Assembly (NCBI GenBank): GCA_016713965.1
Contig: JADJOC010000005.1
Coordinates: 14,327 to 78,326, forward strand
Source of the DNA: Chitinophagaceae bacterium
Lineage (GTDB): Bacteria; Bacteroidota; Bacteroidia; Chitinophagales; Chitinophagaceae
Direction: 5' to 3'
Length of the DNA stretch: 64,000 bases
The notes below the pieces were generated by a model, which made no database searches, was not told where the DNA came from, and saw only the letters and a list, made by a program, of their open reading frames with translations. The translations under genes and the position numbers were made by a program. Shown one piece after another: positions 45,335 through 51,928 of this stretch (its first letter is position 1; every line of letters starts with the position of its first letter).

Positions 45335-46177
45335 TTAATTTATTAGTTTATCAAAATAATACTCCAAAGATTTTTGTTTATAAAAAGCATGTCCATTTGC
45401 CCCTGTAGGAAAGGTATTAGGAAATTGGGTACATAGTTCTAAAATGCGTGGCACTTTTTGGGCATCTGCCAAATGCCAGCAAAAACTCTGGTTACCCAAA
45501 AAGCCTGCACTTGAATTAATTACCCTTGCGAGTTCATTAAAATCATTTACAATTAATCGTGGAACATCTAATTTCCACGCAGAGCAAAATTTTTCATGCT
45601 CATTTTCTGTTCCTGCAAATATTATTTTATGTTGGAAATTTTTCAAAAAGTAATAGGATATATAAACGTTTTGGTAACGCTCGGTACGGTTAATAATTAT
45701 TTTATCACTTAAATTTATTTTGCCTTTTGTTGTTTCAGCTTCTCCCAAAGGATAACAATTTAACCATTTTTCTGATAAATCACAACTCATTTCAGGGTAA
45801 ATTGTCCAAGAATAATGATGCAACAACCCTGCTGGCATCGGAATTACCTTACTATCTCTTATTAAATCAATATTATAATCAACTTCTTGCCCTTCCCAAA
45901 TTTCAAATTTTTCAATATAATCTTGGCTTTCCAATAAAGGTTTTAACATCTCCCACATCCCTCTATTCATACAAACAATATTGTTTTGTAGGTCTTTAAC
46001 AGGGTGAATGTCATTTATAATGTTATTTTTCTCATCATAAAAATAAGCAGGGAAGTCTAAATTTTGATAAACTATAGCTTTTTTACCCGTTTTTTTATAT
46101 AAATGTTTAAGCCCAGATAGTAAAACAATCAAATCCCCACTATTAAATGAGTGTTTTACAATAATAAATTCTGACAT
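45335..46177 (-). CDS. GT-B/GT9-like glycosyltransferase-type protein, 280 aa
   Basis: ATG 46177. It begins with KHSFNSGDLIVLLSGLKHLY, like the N-terminal Rossmann domain of GT9 enzymes. It ends with SSAGFLGNQSFCWHLADAQK, like the donor-binding region, where other GT9 proteins have a D/E-S-G/A-P-H motif. It is the first gene of the glycan cassette. A catalytic residue set cannot be confirmed by eye. A candidate promoter (ATTG-N17-TATTTTTC on the minus strand) lies about 20 nt upstream of its ATG. Confidence 0.6.
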   Translation of the reverse strand: MSEFIIVKHSFNSGDLIVLLSGLKHLYKKTGKKAIVYQNLDFPAYFYDEKNNIINDIHPVKDLQNNIVCMNRGMWEMLKPLLESQDYIEKFEIWEGQEVDYNIDLIRDSKVIPMPAGLLHHYSWTIYPEMSCDLSEKWLNCYPLGEAETTKGKINLSDKIIINRTERYQNVYISYYFLKNFQHKIIFAGTENEHEKFCSAWKLDVPRLIVNDFNELARVINSSAGFLGNQSFCWHLADAQKVPRILELCTQFPNTFPTGANGHAFYKQKSLEYYFDKLIN

Positions 46178-46260
46178 TTTCTAAATTATATGAAAAATAT
46201 TGTATTTTTACTTTGCCAATAACACACAATATTTAAAAACAATTTAAAAAAACAAAAAAA

Positions 46261-46503
46261 ATGGCACAAATAATAACTGTATCTACCTATGCTACTGGTC
46301 CATATGATTCAGGTAGCGCAATGGGATTTTCAAAGGGCTTCCCTGTTCAAAACATTTTTCCTGAACAAATAACCCCTGAAACTCGTTCAGGAGTAGTATG
46401 TAATGCAACCATTACACTTTTACCTACTGGTTTAAATGTAAACGGAAAGAAATTTTATACTGCAATGACATTGGCTCAAATAATTACAGCCAGTAATGCT
46501 TAG
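46261..46503 (+). CDS. Isolated small protein with own terminator, 80 aa
   Basis: ATG 46261 follows a very A-rich leader, the typical Bacteroidota setting for strong translation. The protein begins MAQIITVS and ends TLAQIITASNA, so the same AQIIT motif frames it at both ends. The body is small-residue and beta-rich (GSAMGFSKGFPVQNIFPEQI). It is transcribed alone, opposite to both neighbouring operons, and is followed by a strong terminator. An abundant small virion or host-takeover protein is possible; no family recognised. Confidence 0.65.
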   Translation: MAQIITVSTYATGPYDSGSAMGFSKGFPVQNIFPEQITPETRSGVVCNATITLLPTGLNVNGKKFYTAMTLAQIITASNA

Positions 46504-46526
46504 AATTTTAAACTAACTTAATCCGT

Positions 46527-46550
46527 AAGCCTCATTGTGAGGCTTTTTTT
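46527..46550 (+). terminator. Rho-independent terminator of the 80-aa gene
   Basis: AAGCCTCA-TTG-TGAGGCTT forms an 8-bp stem with a 3-nt loop (46527-46545) running into seven T residues. On the other strand the same bases encode the last residues (KKASQ) and stop of the convergent 68-aa gene. Confidence 0.85.
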
Positions 46551-46738
46551 ATTCCAAAAGTATTGTTAGAATGTACAACTACCTGTTGAGTTGAATAATG
46601 CCTAACAATACCTCCTTCACAATGTACACAAGTCCAAATATCATTTTCAAATTGTTCGCCCGATTGAACATACAATAGATAAGCTTCTTTATTATCTTCT
46701 ACGACTACTGGTATTGGATATGGTGCAAATTCAATCAA
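46532..46738 (-). CDS. Hypothetical small phage protein, 68 aa
   Basis: ATG 46738, overlapping the stop of the 96-aa gene by 4 nt. It contains YPIPVVVEDNKEAYLLYVQS and a CVHCEGGIVRHY segment with a CxxC, possibly metal binding. Last gene of the leftward small-gene operon; its final codons lie in the terminator hairpin of the convergent gene. Function unknown. Confidence 0.6.
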   Translation of the reverse strand: MIEFAPYPIPVVVEDNKEAYLLYVQSGEQFENDIWTCVHCEGGIVRHYSTQQVVVHSNNTFGIKKASQ

Positions 46739-47025
46739 TCTTTTATTTTAATAGTAAATATATACCCATCTTTTTCAAAACATGGTTTATTAGATGTCAA
46801 TAAATGTATTTGCTTGTATAAGCTAGCGTAAAAATTAAAATCATTTACATCTTTATTTTTAGCAAACCCATCATTTCGAGATTGTAAAATGAACTCATTA
46901 CCCAACATTATTAACTTATTTATTGATTTTCTAGTTAAAGCAATGTTTTGATATGGACTACTCCCTAGTACATTTAACTTTTTAATATAATAATCAAACC
47001 TATGCAACAACATTTGAAACTTCAT
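46735..47025 (-). CDS. Hypothetical protein, 96 aa
   Basis: ATG 47025. Helical N-terminal half (FQMLLHRFDYYIKKLNVLGS) and a central SRNDGFAKNKDVNDFNFY. It overlaps the next gene by 4 nt and follows the DUF551-like gene by 6 nt. Early-operon protein of unknown function. Confidence 0.55.
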   Translation of the reverse strand: MKFQMLLHRFDYYIKKLNVLGSSPYQNIALTRKSINKLIMLGNEFILQSRNDGFAKNKDVNDFNFYASLYKQIHLLTSNKPCFEKDGYIFTIKIKD

Positions 47026-47031
47026 ATAATA

Positions 47032-47235
47032 TTATTTTGGCAGTTCTATCTTCATGTAATGTGTAACAGTCATAATATCTTCTCCATTTTCAACATTCCT
47101 AAACAAATATTGTTTCCCTTCAATTTTTTCATTTTTTTCTTTTAAAAAACCAGAAAACCAAGATTTATTTTCATCCAAAAGAACATAATGATCTTCAAAC
47201 TTAGGCTCTTTATCAGTTAGTTTTATCCACTTCAT
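47032..47235 (-). CDS. DUF551-like small protein, 67 aa
   Basis: I start at ATG 47235 (MKWIKLTDKEP), as the longer frame begins with TTG. The pattern W-I-x-L-x-D-x-x-P, then HYVLLDENK, and a C-terminal TVTHYMKIELPK matches the DUF551 family, common in phage early operons with unknown role. It overlaps the 3' end of the upstream gene by 23 nt. Confidence 0.6.
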   Translation of the reverse strand: MKWIKLTDKEPKFEDHYVLLDENKSWFSGFLKEKNEKIEGKQYLFRNVENGEDIMTVTHYMKIELPK

Positions 47236-47458
47236 TTGTTTCAATTTTTATATTACGCATTTCATTAATTATTGTTTGTTCACAAAAATTCAAAATCCCA
47301 TTTAAAGAATCTAATGGCTCTTTCGCTTTAACCCATTTCTCATTAAGTTGATTTAATTTTACTTTAGCTAAGATATATTGTTCCAATATTGGCAAAATTG
47401 CCTCTGTGAATGATTTAGCTTTAAATTTAGTATTTTCAATTACATTATCTACATTCAT
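47213..47458 (-). CDS. Hypothetical helical protein, 81 aa
   Basis: ATG 47458, overlapping the previous gene by 4 nt. Predominantly helical (FTEAILPILEQYILAKVKLN, then KEPLDSLNGILNFCEQTIIN). Part of the leftward small-gene operon controlled by the divergent promoter region. No recognised family. Confidence 0.55.
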   Translation of the reverse strand: MNVDNVIENTKFKAKSFTEAILPILEQYILAKVKLNQLNEKWVKAKEPLDSLNGILNFCEQTIINEMRNIKIETNEVDKTN

Positions 47459-47682
47459 TTATTTTCTATTTTTGATTTTGCTAATTCTTTTATAAAAGAC
47501 ATTATCTCCCAATCTTTTTGTATAGTATTTTGTTGTTTTGATTTTTTGAAATTTTTTAGGGTATCATATCCAGTTATTCCATTTGACAACCCCCTACCTA
47601 TTTGTTCCAGTGGAGAAATAAGAGAATTTGTATATTCTCTTACCAATTCATCAGTCCATTCAAATTTGTTTTCTATATTCAT
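47455..47682 (-). CDS. Hypothetical protein, 75 aa
   Basis: ATG 47682, with 4-nt overlaps to both neighbours. It contains FEWTDELVREYTNSLISPLE followed by a glycine-rich turn (GRGLSNGITGYD) and a basic helix. Early-operon protein of unknown function. Confidence 0.55.
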   Translation of the reverse strand: MNIENKFEWTDELVREYTNSLISPLEQIGRGLSNGITGYDTLKNFKKSKQQNTIQKDWEIMSFIKELAKSKIENK

Positions 47683-47897
47683 AATTTATTCCATTTACAA
47701 AATCCTATACATTCTCCATCTTTTATATAACAATATCCAGCACTAACAAATGGTTTTTCTTCATAATCTCTATTACCACTTGAATAAATAATTTTAAAAT
47801 CATATTCTTCAAATTCATCCATTTTAGTAATAAAAACTATTTCATTTTTATCCCAAACACCTGAACCAACTACTTTATAATTATAATAATCTTCCAT
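47679..47897 (-). CDS. Hypothetical protein, 72 aa, first gene of the leftward small-gene operon
   Basis: I start at ATG 47897 (MEDYYNYKVVG); the longer frame would start 66 nt upstream across the promoter. Beta-rich with aromatic residues (VWDKNEIVFITKMDEFEEYD), two C-terminal cysteines. The start lies 8 nt downstream of a candidate -7 box, so the leader is very short. Heads the operon that diverges from the regulator at 47990. Confidence 0.6.
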   Translation of the reverse strand: MEDYYNYKVVGSGVWDKNEIVFITKMDEFEEYDFKIIYSSGNRDYEEKPFVSAGYCYIKDGECIGFCKWNKL

Positions 47898-47905
47898 TAT
47901 TGATG

Positions 47906-47937
47906 TAAAAATATAAAGTATTTTTGTAACAACCAAA
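47906..47937 (-). promoter_or_regulatory. Candidate promoter of the leftward small-gene operon
   Basis: On the minus strand TTTG (47937-47934), 20 nt, then TATTTTTA (47913-47906), one mismatch from TAnnTTTG. ATG 47897 is 8 nt beyond the box. It faces away from the regulator promoter 18 nt to its right. Confidence 0.5.
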
Positions 47938-47954
47938 TATTTTAGACAAAAAAA

Positions 47955-47985
47955 TTTGTACAATTAAAAATAATGTTTATATTTG
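47955..47985 (+). promoter_or_regulatory. Consensus promoter of the leaderless regulator
   Basis: TTTG (47955-47958), exactly 19 nt, then TATATTTG (47978-47985), a perfect match to the Bacteroidota consensus. ATG 47990 begins after only 4 nt, and the codon before it is a TAA stop, so the start cannot lie further upstream. Confidence 0.8.
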
Positions 47986-47989
47986 TTAA

Positions 47990-48259
47990 ATGATTTTTGA
48001 AGGATATAGAGAAATAGAATATTTTGAATTGATTAATCAATTAAAAGAATTTAGGCGTTACAATAAAAAAAGTAATGCCCATTTAGCTGTTGAATTAGGT
48101 CTTAGGGCTTCGCAAACAATAGTAAATGCACAAAATTATAATGAACAAAAAGTAAAGGATGCTAACTTAACTAAACTAATGGAATATCTAGGATTAGATG
48201 GTTTTATTGTTTGGAAAAAAGGAGTAAAGCATTACTATATTAATGATAATATAAAATAA
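47990..48259 (+). CDS. Putative helix-turn-helix regulator, leaderless, 89 aa
   Basis: ATG 47990; the preceding in-frame codon is TAA. The middle (NAHLAVELGLRASQTIVNAQ, roughly residues 29-48) fits the two helices of a lambda-repressor-like DNA-binding domain. It is divergent from the leftward small-gene operon and followed by a terminator, the classic position of a Cro/CI-type switch protein. It likely controls early genes and perhaps its own promoter. Its mRNA appears to start at the ATG, as for lambda cI from PRM. Confidence 0.65.
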   Translation: MIFEGYREIEYFELINQLKEFRRYNKKSNAHLAVELGLRASQTIVNAQNYNEQKVKDANLTKLMEYLGLDGFIVWKKGVKHYYINDNIK

Positions 48260-48298
48260 TTTTTTTTCATACGTTTTATGTTTTTTTTATAAAATAAC

Positions 48299-48329
48299 GG
48301 GGTGATATTTCTATATCAGCCTCTTTTTT
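48299..48329 (+). terminator. Terminator after the regulator gene
   Basis: TGATAT (48303-48308) pairs with ATATCA (48313-48318) around a TTCT loop, extended beyond one mismatch by GG/CC. It is followed by six T residues (48324-48329). It should end the regulator transcript and separate it from the structured RNA region. Confidence 0.7.
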
Positions 48330-49037
48330 AAACTTATTTTTCTATTAAAAACCAAGGCAAGTAAGGCATAGTGAAGATGGTGTTTTATGAGTTTTTACGC
48401 AAAAACTCCCCTCAAAGGTTTTTACCTATATGAGGGTAAATTTACAAAAAAGTTCTTTTAAATAATTAGTGTTTGGTAGTGCTTGCAAAGGCTGCGAAAA
48501 ATGATATGCAAGCAAGGAACGCAGCATCCGACTTTGGATAAGGTGATATAACAATATCGAATCTCTCATGCTATCAAACACTATACTTAATTAAGTAGGA
48601 ATATGGAATAAACCTTTGTATCAGGTCGCACTTTTACAAATGGTATCTAAACTATATCCTACTTATGTTTTAATTGTGATGTTCTCCTCTTGTGTATATG
48701 GCGGAATTAGACGCTAAAGGACAGAAATAGACAAAGTTGCTATTGTAGGAGTAAGTGGGCATTAAATCATGTATATTAATACGCAATAGTAAAAAGTTGG
48801 TTTCCTAAGATACTCCCTGAATTGAATAAAATCTAAGTAGGGTATTGCTAAAGGTTACGGAAAAAATCAGGTTGTGCAGGTAATACAGGCGTTCTTGTCG
48901 CCCGCAAAGCGGCAAGTATCTTCCTTAAATCCTGCTATACACATGGAGACATCATAATATTGAAAAACACCCAATTAAAGTTCAAACTCCTTAGTAAAAA
49001 TACCGTAATATAACGCATTAACACTCAATCTTTTAAG

Positions 49038-49079
49038 ATATTTTCACAAATGCTTTGAAGTCTCAAATATTTTCACAAA
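49038..49079 (+). repeat. Direct repeat ATATTTTCACAAA, two copies
   Basis: The 13-mer ATATTTTCACAAA occurs at 49038-49050 and again at 49067-49079, a 29-nt pitch (almost three DNA turns). It lies in the 3' part of the gene-free region, upstream of the replication genes. Could be a protein-binding site pair or part of the RNA. Confidence 0.5.
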
Positions 49080-49160
49080 ATTTACACCACAAATTCATAA
49101 TTTGCTTTTATAGGGTGTAAGATATACAAGCAATCAAAATATAATTCTTTTTATATTTTT

Positions 49161-49204
49161 AATCCCCCAACTTTTCCTTACACAATTGTTGGGATTTTTA
49201 TTTT
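49161..49204 (+). terminator. Terminator at the end of the structured RNA region
   Basis: CCCAAC (49166-49171) pairs with GTTGGG (49188-49193), extended by AAT/ATT across a 2-nt bulge, then a T-rich run (TTTTTATTTT). It ends 10 nt before the ATG of the next gene, so it closes the upstream transcript, or acts as an attenuator for the replication operon. Confidence 0.7.
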
Positions 49205-49213
49205 CGTACCAAT

Positions 49214-49513
49214 ATGCCTACAATATACAAGCGTATTAAGCACTACTGCAACAGCACAAAAAATAGAATACTTACTCAAGAACAAAGAATAGAGTTGGGT
49301 AAAATTATAGCCGACCACTACGTTAATCATTCAGGAATAAAAAAAAACTTATACAGGACATCCTCTTTAGAGCCAGAAGGAGAATTTAAAGTAGTTTCCT
49401 ACCCTAAAATTTACAACCCTGAAATTGACCGTCAAATAGCTGAATACTACCTACAAAATGCACCTAAAAAAAGAAAACGTATCCCTTTAAAACAAATAAA
49501 ATACATAAAATAA
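49214..49513 (+). CDS. Hypothetical basic protein, 99 aa
   Basis: ATG 49214, 10 nt after a terminator. Strongly basic, with a C-terminal KKRKRIPLKQIKYIK tail that could bind nucleic acid. First gene of the rightward replication operon, and its stop overlaps the start of the initiator gene (TAATG). Not identified. Confidence 0.6.
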   Translation: MPTIYKRIKHYCNSTKNRILTQEQRIELGKIIADHYVNHSGIKKNLYRTSSLEPEGEFKVVSYPKIYNPEIDRQIAEYYLQNAPKKRKRIPLKQIKYIK

Positions 49514-50340
49514 TGGCGAAGTTTAGGAAAGTACACACTGCATTTTGGGATGATTTATATATAGAAAAATTGTCCCCAGAAGATAGATACTTTTACCTTT
49601 TTTTACTAACAAATCCCTTGTGTACTGAATGTGGGATTTATGAGATTTCATTATCTAAAATTTGTGCTTATACAGGGTATAATTTAGATAGTGTAAGATT
49701 GATAATAAAACGGTTTATTTCTTCAAGAAAAATACTCTATAATGAAGATACTTATGAGTTAGCAATAATTAATAAAATGCGGTATATTGATAGACTTGGT
49801 AAGCCTGTTTTGGATTGCTTAAAATCAGAATTAAGAAAAATTAAGGATATTGAAATGATAAAACAAGTAGGACAAAACTCTCATAATGAGCAAATTACGT
49901 CATTATTTGAGGAAGAATACACGATACGTGCAAAGAAAAACACGATACGTCCGCAAGAAAAACACGATACGTCCGCAGAAAAGAGACAAGAAGAAGAAGA
50001 AGAAAAAGAAGAAGAAGAAGAAAGAAGCAAAAATTCTCCCAAAAATATTTTTATAAATTCTAACCTAACCCGACAACCTAATATCCCTACAAAAGAAAAA
50101 GTTTGGGAAGTATTTAAATCTGTAAACGCCACAAAAGAAATGGCTAAATCTTTTTACGAAAAATATGACAGTACAGGTTGGTTTATAAATGGGTCGCCGA
50201 TAATTAATTTTAGATCCCTTGCAAATAAATTTGTTGATAACTGGAATCGAAACGAAATAAAAAAAGAAAAACCTAAAGAAAAATCAGAAATGTTGCAAAA
50301 TGGGTATGAACTAGCAAAAAAATTTGATAAACATAAATAA
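49513..50340 (+). CDS. Replication initiator/helicase-loader-type protein, 275 aa
   Basis: ATG 49513. The N-terminal 90 residues (HTAFWDDLYIEKLSPEDRYF, then CGIYEISLSKICAYTGYNLD) form a winged-helix domain seen in Bacteroidota phage replication proteins. A charged low-complexity linker (residues about 135-180, runs of E) leads to a DnaD-like C-terminal domain (KEMAKSFYEKYDSTGWFING). The linker DNA carries three iteron-like repeats. The gene is directly followed by DnaB with a 1-nt overlap, the order of lambda O and P-type modules. It probably marks the origin and loads the helicase. Confidence 0.7.
   Translation: MAKFRKVHTAFWDDLYIEKLSPEDRYFYLFLLTNPLCTECGIYEISLSKICAYTGYNLDSVRLIIKRFISSRKILYNEDTYELAIINKMRYIDRLGKPVLDCLKSELRKIKDIEMIKQVGQNSHNEQITSLFEEEYTIRAKKNTIRPQEKHDTSAEKRQEEEEEKEEEEERSKNSPKNIFINSNLTRQPNIPTKEKVWEVFKSVNATKEMAKSFYEKYDSTGWFINGSPIINFRSLANKFVDNWNRNEIKKEKPKEKSEMLQNGYELAKKFDKHK
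49919..49983 (+). repeat. Three iteron-like repeats inside the initiator gene, candidate origin
   Basis: Three consecutive copies of about 21-22 nt start with ACACGATACGT at 49919, 49940 and 49962 and end in CAAGAAAA-like sequence. They are followed at once by a purine-only GAA-rich tract (49983-50030). The unit length is not a multiple of three, so the repeats fall in different reading frames. This suggests the DNA, not the protein, is under selection. The layout parallels the iterons within lambda gene O. Confidence 0.6.
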
Positions 50341-51674
50341 TGTTCAAAAAAGATATACATTACTGTAAAGATTTGGAATATGCTATTTTAGGAGCATGTA
50401 TGATTGAAAAAGATGCTTTTGGAAGGATATACAAATTGCTTGACGAAGATACTTTTTACTTTGATGGACACAAAATCGTATTTAAGGCTATTCTAGGCAT
50501 GTGGAGTAAGGGGATACCTATAGACCTAATAACCGTTCATTTAAGTCTCCTAAAGTCTTCTATTTGCGAAATAGAAGGATATAACACGGCTTGGTATATA
50601 TCACACATGACTAATCATGTAGTTTCATCTGCTCATATAGAATATCATGCTGCAATTTTAAAAAGTATGTACATCGAAAGAGAAATGATTAATATAACCC
50701 ATAGTGGTATTGGTGAAGAAGATGGTTTTTCAGCTATAAAAACTATGGACAAAAAGTTGGCTAAACTTAGAGAAAAAGTAGTAATTGATGATTTTAAGGG
50801 GATTGATGAAGTTTTAGTGAATTTGTATAACCACATGGATAGCGTGCAACACAAAGAACTTTCGGGAATAACAACAGGATTTCCAACTTTAGACAAAATT
50901 ACAGGAGGGTTGCAAGCTGGGGGTATGTACATAGTAGCTGCAAGACCTTCCGTAGGGAAATCTGCTTTTATGGGGAAAATGGTTTTTAATGCCGCAAAAA
51001 AAGGATTTAATGTAGGAGTTATTAGTTTAGAAATGACTGATAACCAAATTGCAGCCCGTATTTCTTCTTTAGCTACTGAAATTGAATATTGGAGAATTTA
51101 CCGTAATCGAATGATTGATGAAACACAAGCTGAATATTTTTATAAAAAAACAGCAGAAATTTCAGAATTACCAATAGTTATAAGCGATAAAACAGGTGTT
51201 GATATTGGAGATATAAAATCAAAAATTGCACGATTGAGAGTTAAGTCAAAAATAGATATTTTATTTATTGACTACTTACAGCTTTTAGATACAGATGATA
51301 AAGCTAAAAATGTTAATAGGGAACAACAGGTAAGCCAAATAAGCCGTGGTTTAAAATTGCTTGCGAAGGATTATAACATTCCTATTGTGGTATTGGCACA
51401 ATTAAATCGGGTTAGTGAAACTACTGGTGATAAAAAGCCAAAATTACATAACCTTAGAGAATCAGGAAGTTTAGAACAAGATGCTGATGGCGTAATTTTT
51501 ATTCATAGGGATTACATGAGTGGGAATAAAGAAGATGCTGATGGTAATTCTACACAAGACCAAGCCGATGTTATTATAGCCAAATGGCGAGATGGAGAAG
51601 TGATGGAGTACAAAATTGGTTTTGATGGAGCGAAAATGAAATTTTACGAATTAGAAACCCCAATTTCTTTTTAA
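50340..51674 (+). CDS. dnaB: Replicative DNA helicase, DnaB family, 444 aa
   Basis: ATG 50340. N-terminal DnaB domain (DLEYAILGACMIEKDAF) and RecA-like C-terminal domain with Walker A ARPSVGKSA (201-209), VISLEM (228-233), Walker B ILFIDYLQL (Asp311), and the arginine-finger region RGLKLLAKDYNIPIVVLAQL. Length is normal for the family. It unwinds DNA at the fork as a hexamer. It follows the initiator gene without a gap, so the two are coupled. No phage DNA polymerase or primase is visible, so host enzymes are probably recruited. Confidence 0.93.
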   Translation: MFKKDIHYCKDLEYAILGACMIEKDAFGRIYKLLDEDTFYFDGHKIVFKAILGMWSKGIPIDLITVHLSLLKSSICEIEGYNTAWYISHMTNHVVSSAHIEYHAAILKSMYIEREMINITHSGIGEEDGFSAIKTMDKKLAKLREKVVIDDFKGIDEVLVNLYNHMDSVQHKELSGITTGFPTLDKITGGLQAGGMYIVAARPSVGKSAFMGKMVFNAAKKGFNVGVISLEMTDNQIAARISSLATEIEYWRIYRNRMIDETQAEYFYKKTAEISELPIVISDKTGVDIGDIKSKIARLRVKSKIDILFIDYLQLLDTDDKAKNVNREQQVSQISRGLKLLAKDYNIPIVVLAQLNRVSETTGDKKPKLHNLRESGSLEQDADGVIFIHRDYMSGNKEDADGNSTQDQADVIIAKWRDGEVMEYKIGFDGAKMKFYELETPISF

Positions 51675-51685
51675 AATTAAAAAAC

Positions 51686-51928
51686 ATGAAAATAAAGTGG
51701 CTACAAATTACGGAAGAATGTTTTGCAGGAGTTACGCAAGAGTATAAAATTTTTATTGATAGGCAAAACCACGGAGGATGGGCGTATAAACTTTTTTTTG
51801 AAAGAGGATATACAAAATTAATTCTTGCACAACAAGGATATGTGGCTAATTACATTGAAAGCCTACATGCTGCCAAATACATTTCTCTTAAAAAATTAAA
51901 CTTCTTTTATGCACAACAGCACAATTAA
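51686..51928 (+). CDS. Hypothetical protein, 80 aa
   Basis: ATG 51686, 11 nt after the helicase stop. A single domain with KIFIDRQNHGGWAYKLFFER and many aromatic residues. Overlaps the NinG gene by 20 nt. Probably an early protein of the replication operon; not identified. Confidence 0.55.
   Translation: MKIKWLQITEECFAGVTQEYKIFIDRQNHGGWAYKLFFERGYTKLILAQQGYVANYIESLHAAKYISLKKLNFFYAQQHN

Larger units (their letters stand above)
48389..49204 (+). ncRNA. Large structured non-coding RNA candidate (about 0.8 kb)
   Basis: The 954-nt stretch between 48260 and 49213 has no credible ORF on either strand but is full of long perfect helices. An 8-bp hairpin lies at 48389-48408, and a 6+4-bp stem at 48409-48436. 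A 12-bp helix pairs 48468-48479 with 48571-48582 and encloses a pseudoknot plus two hairpins. A 12-bp helix pairs 48592-48604 with 48654-48665 and encloses a 9-bp hairpin. A 10-bp helix pairs 48737-48746 with 48783-48792, and hairpins lie at 48894-48916 and around 48874-48942. Several pairs are G-U in the plus reading and would be A-C in the minus reading, so the RNA is read rightward. A terminator closes the region. Size and ornateness recall phage GOLLD and ROOL RNAs, but I see no sequence match. The 5' end and promoter are uncertain. Confidence 0.7.

Noticed and set aside
48260..49213. Group I or II intron, retron or diversity-generating element in the gene-free region
   Set aside because: No reverse transcriptase, maturase or homing nuclease is nearby, the flanking genes are not split, and I could not find the conserved intron core segments. 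A search with Rfam intron models would settle this.
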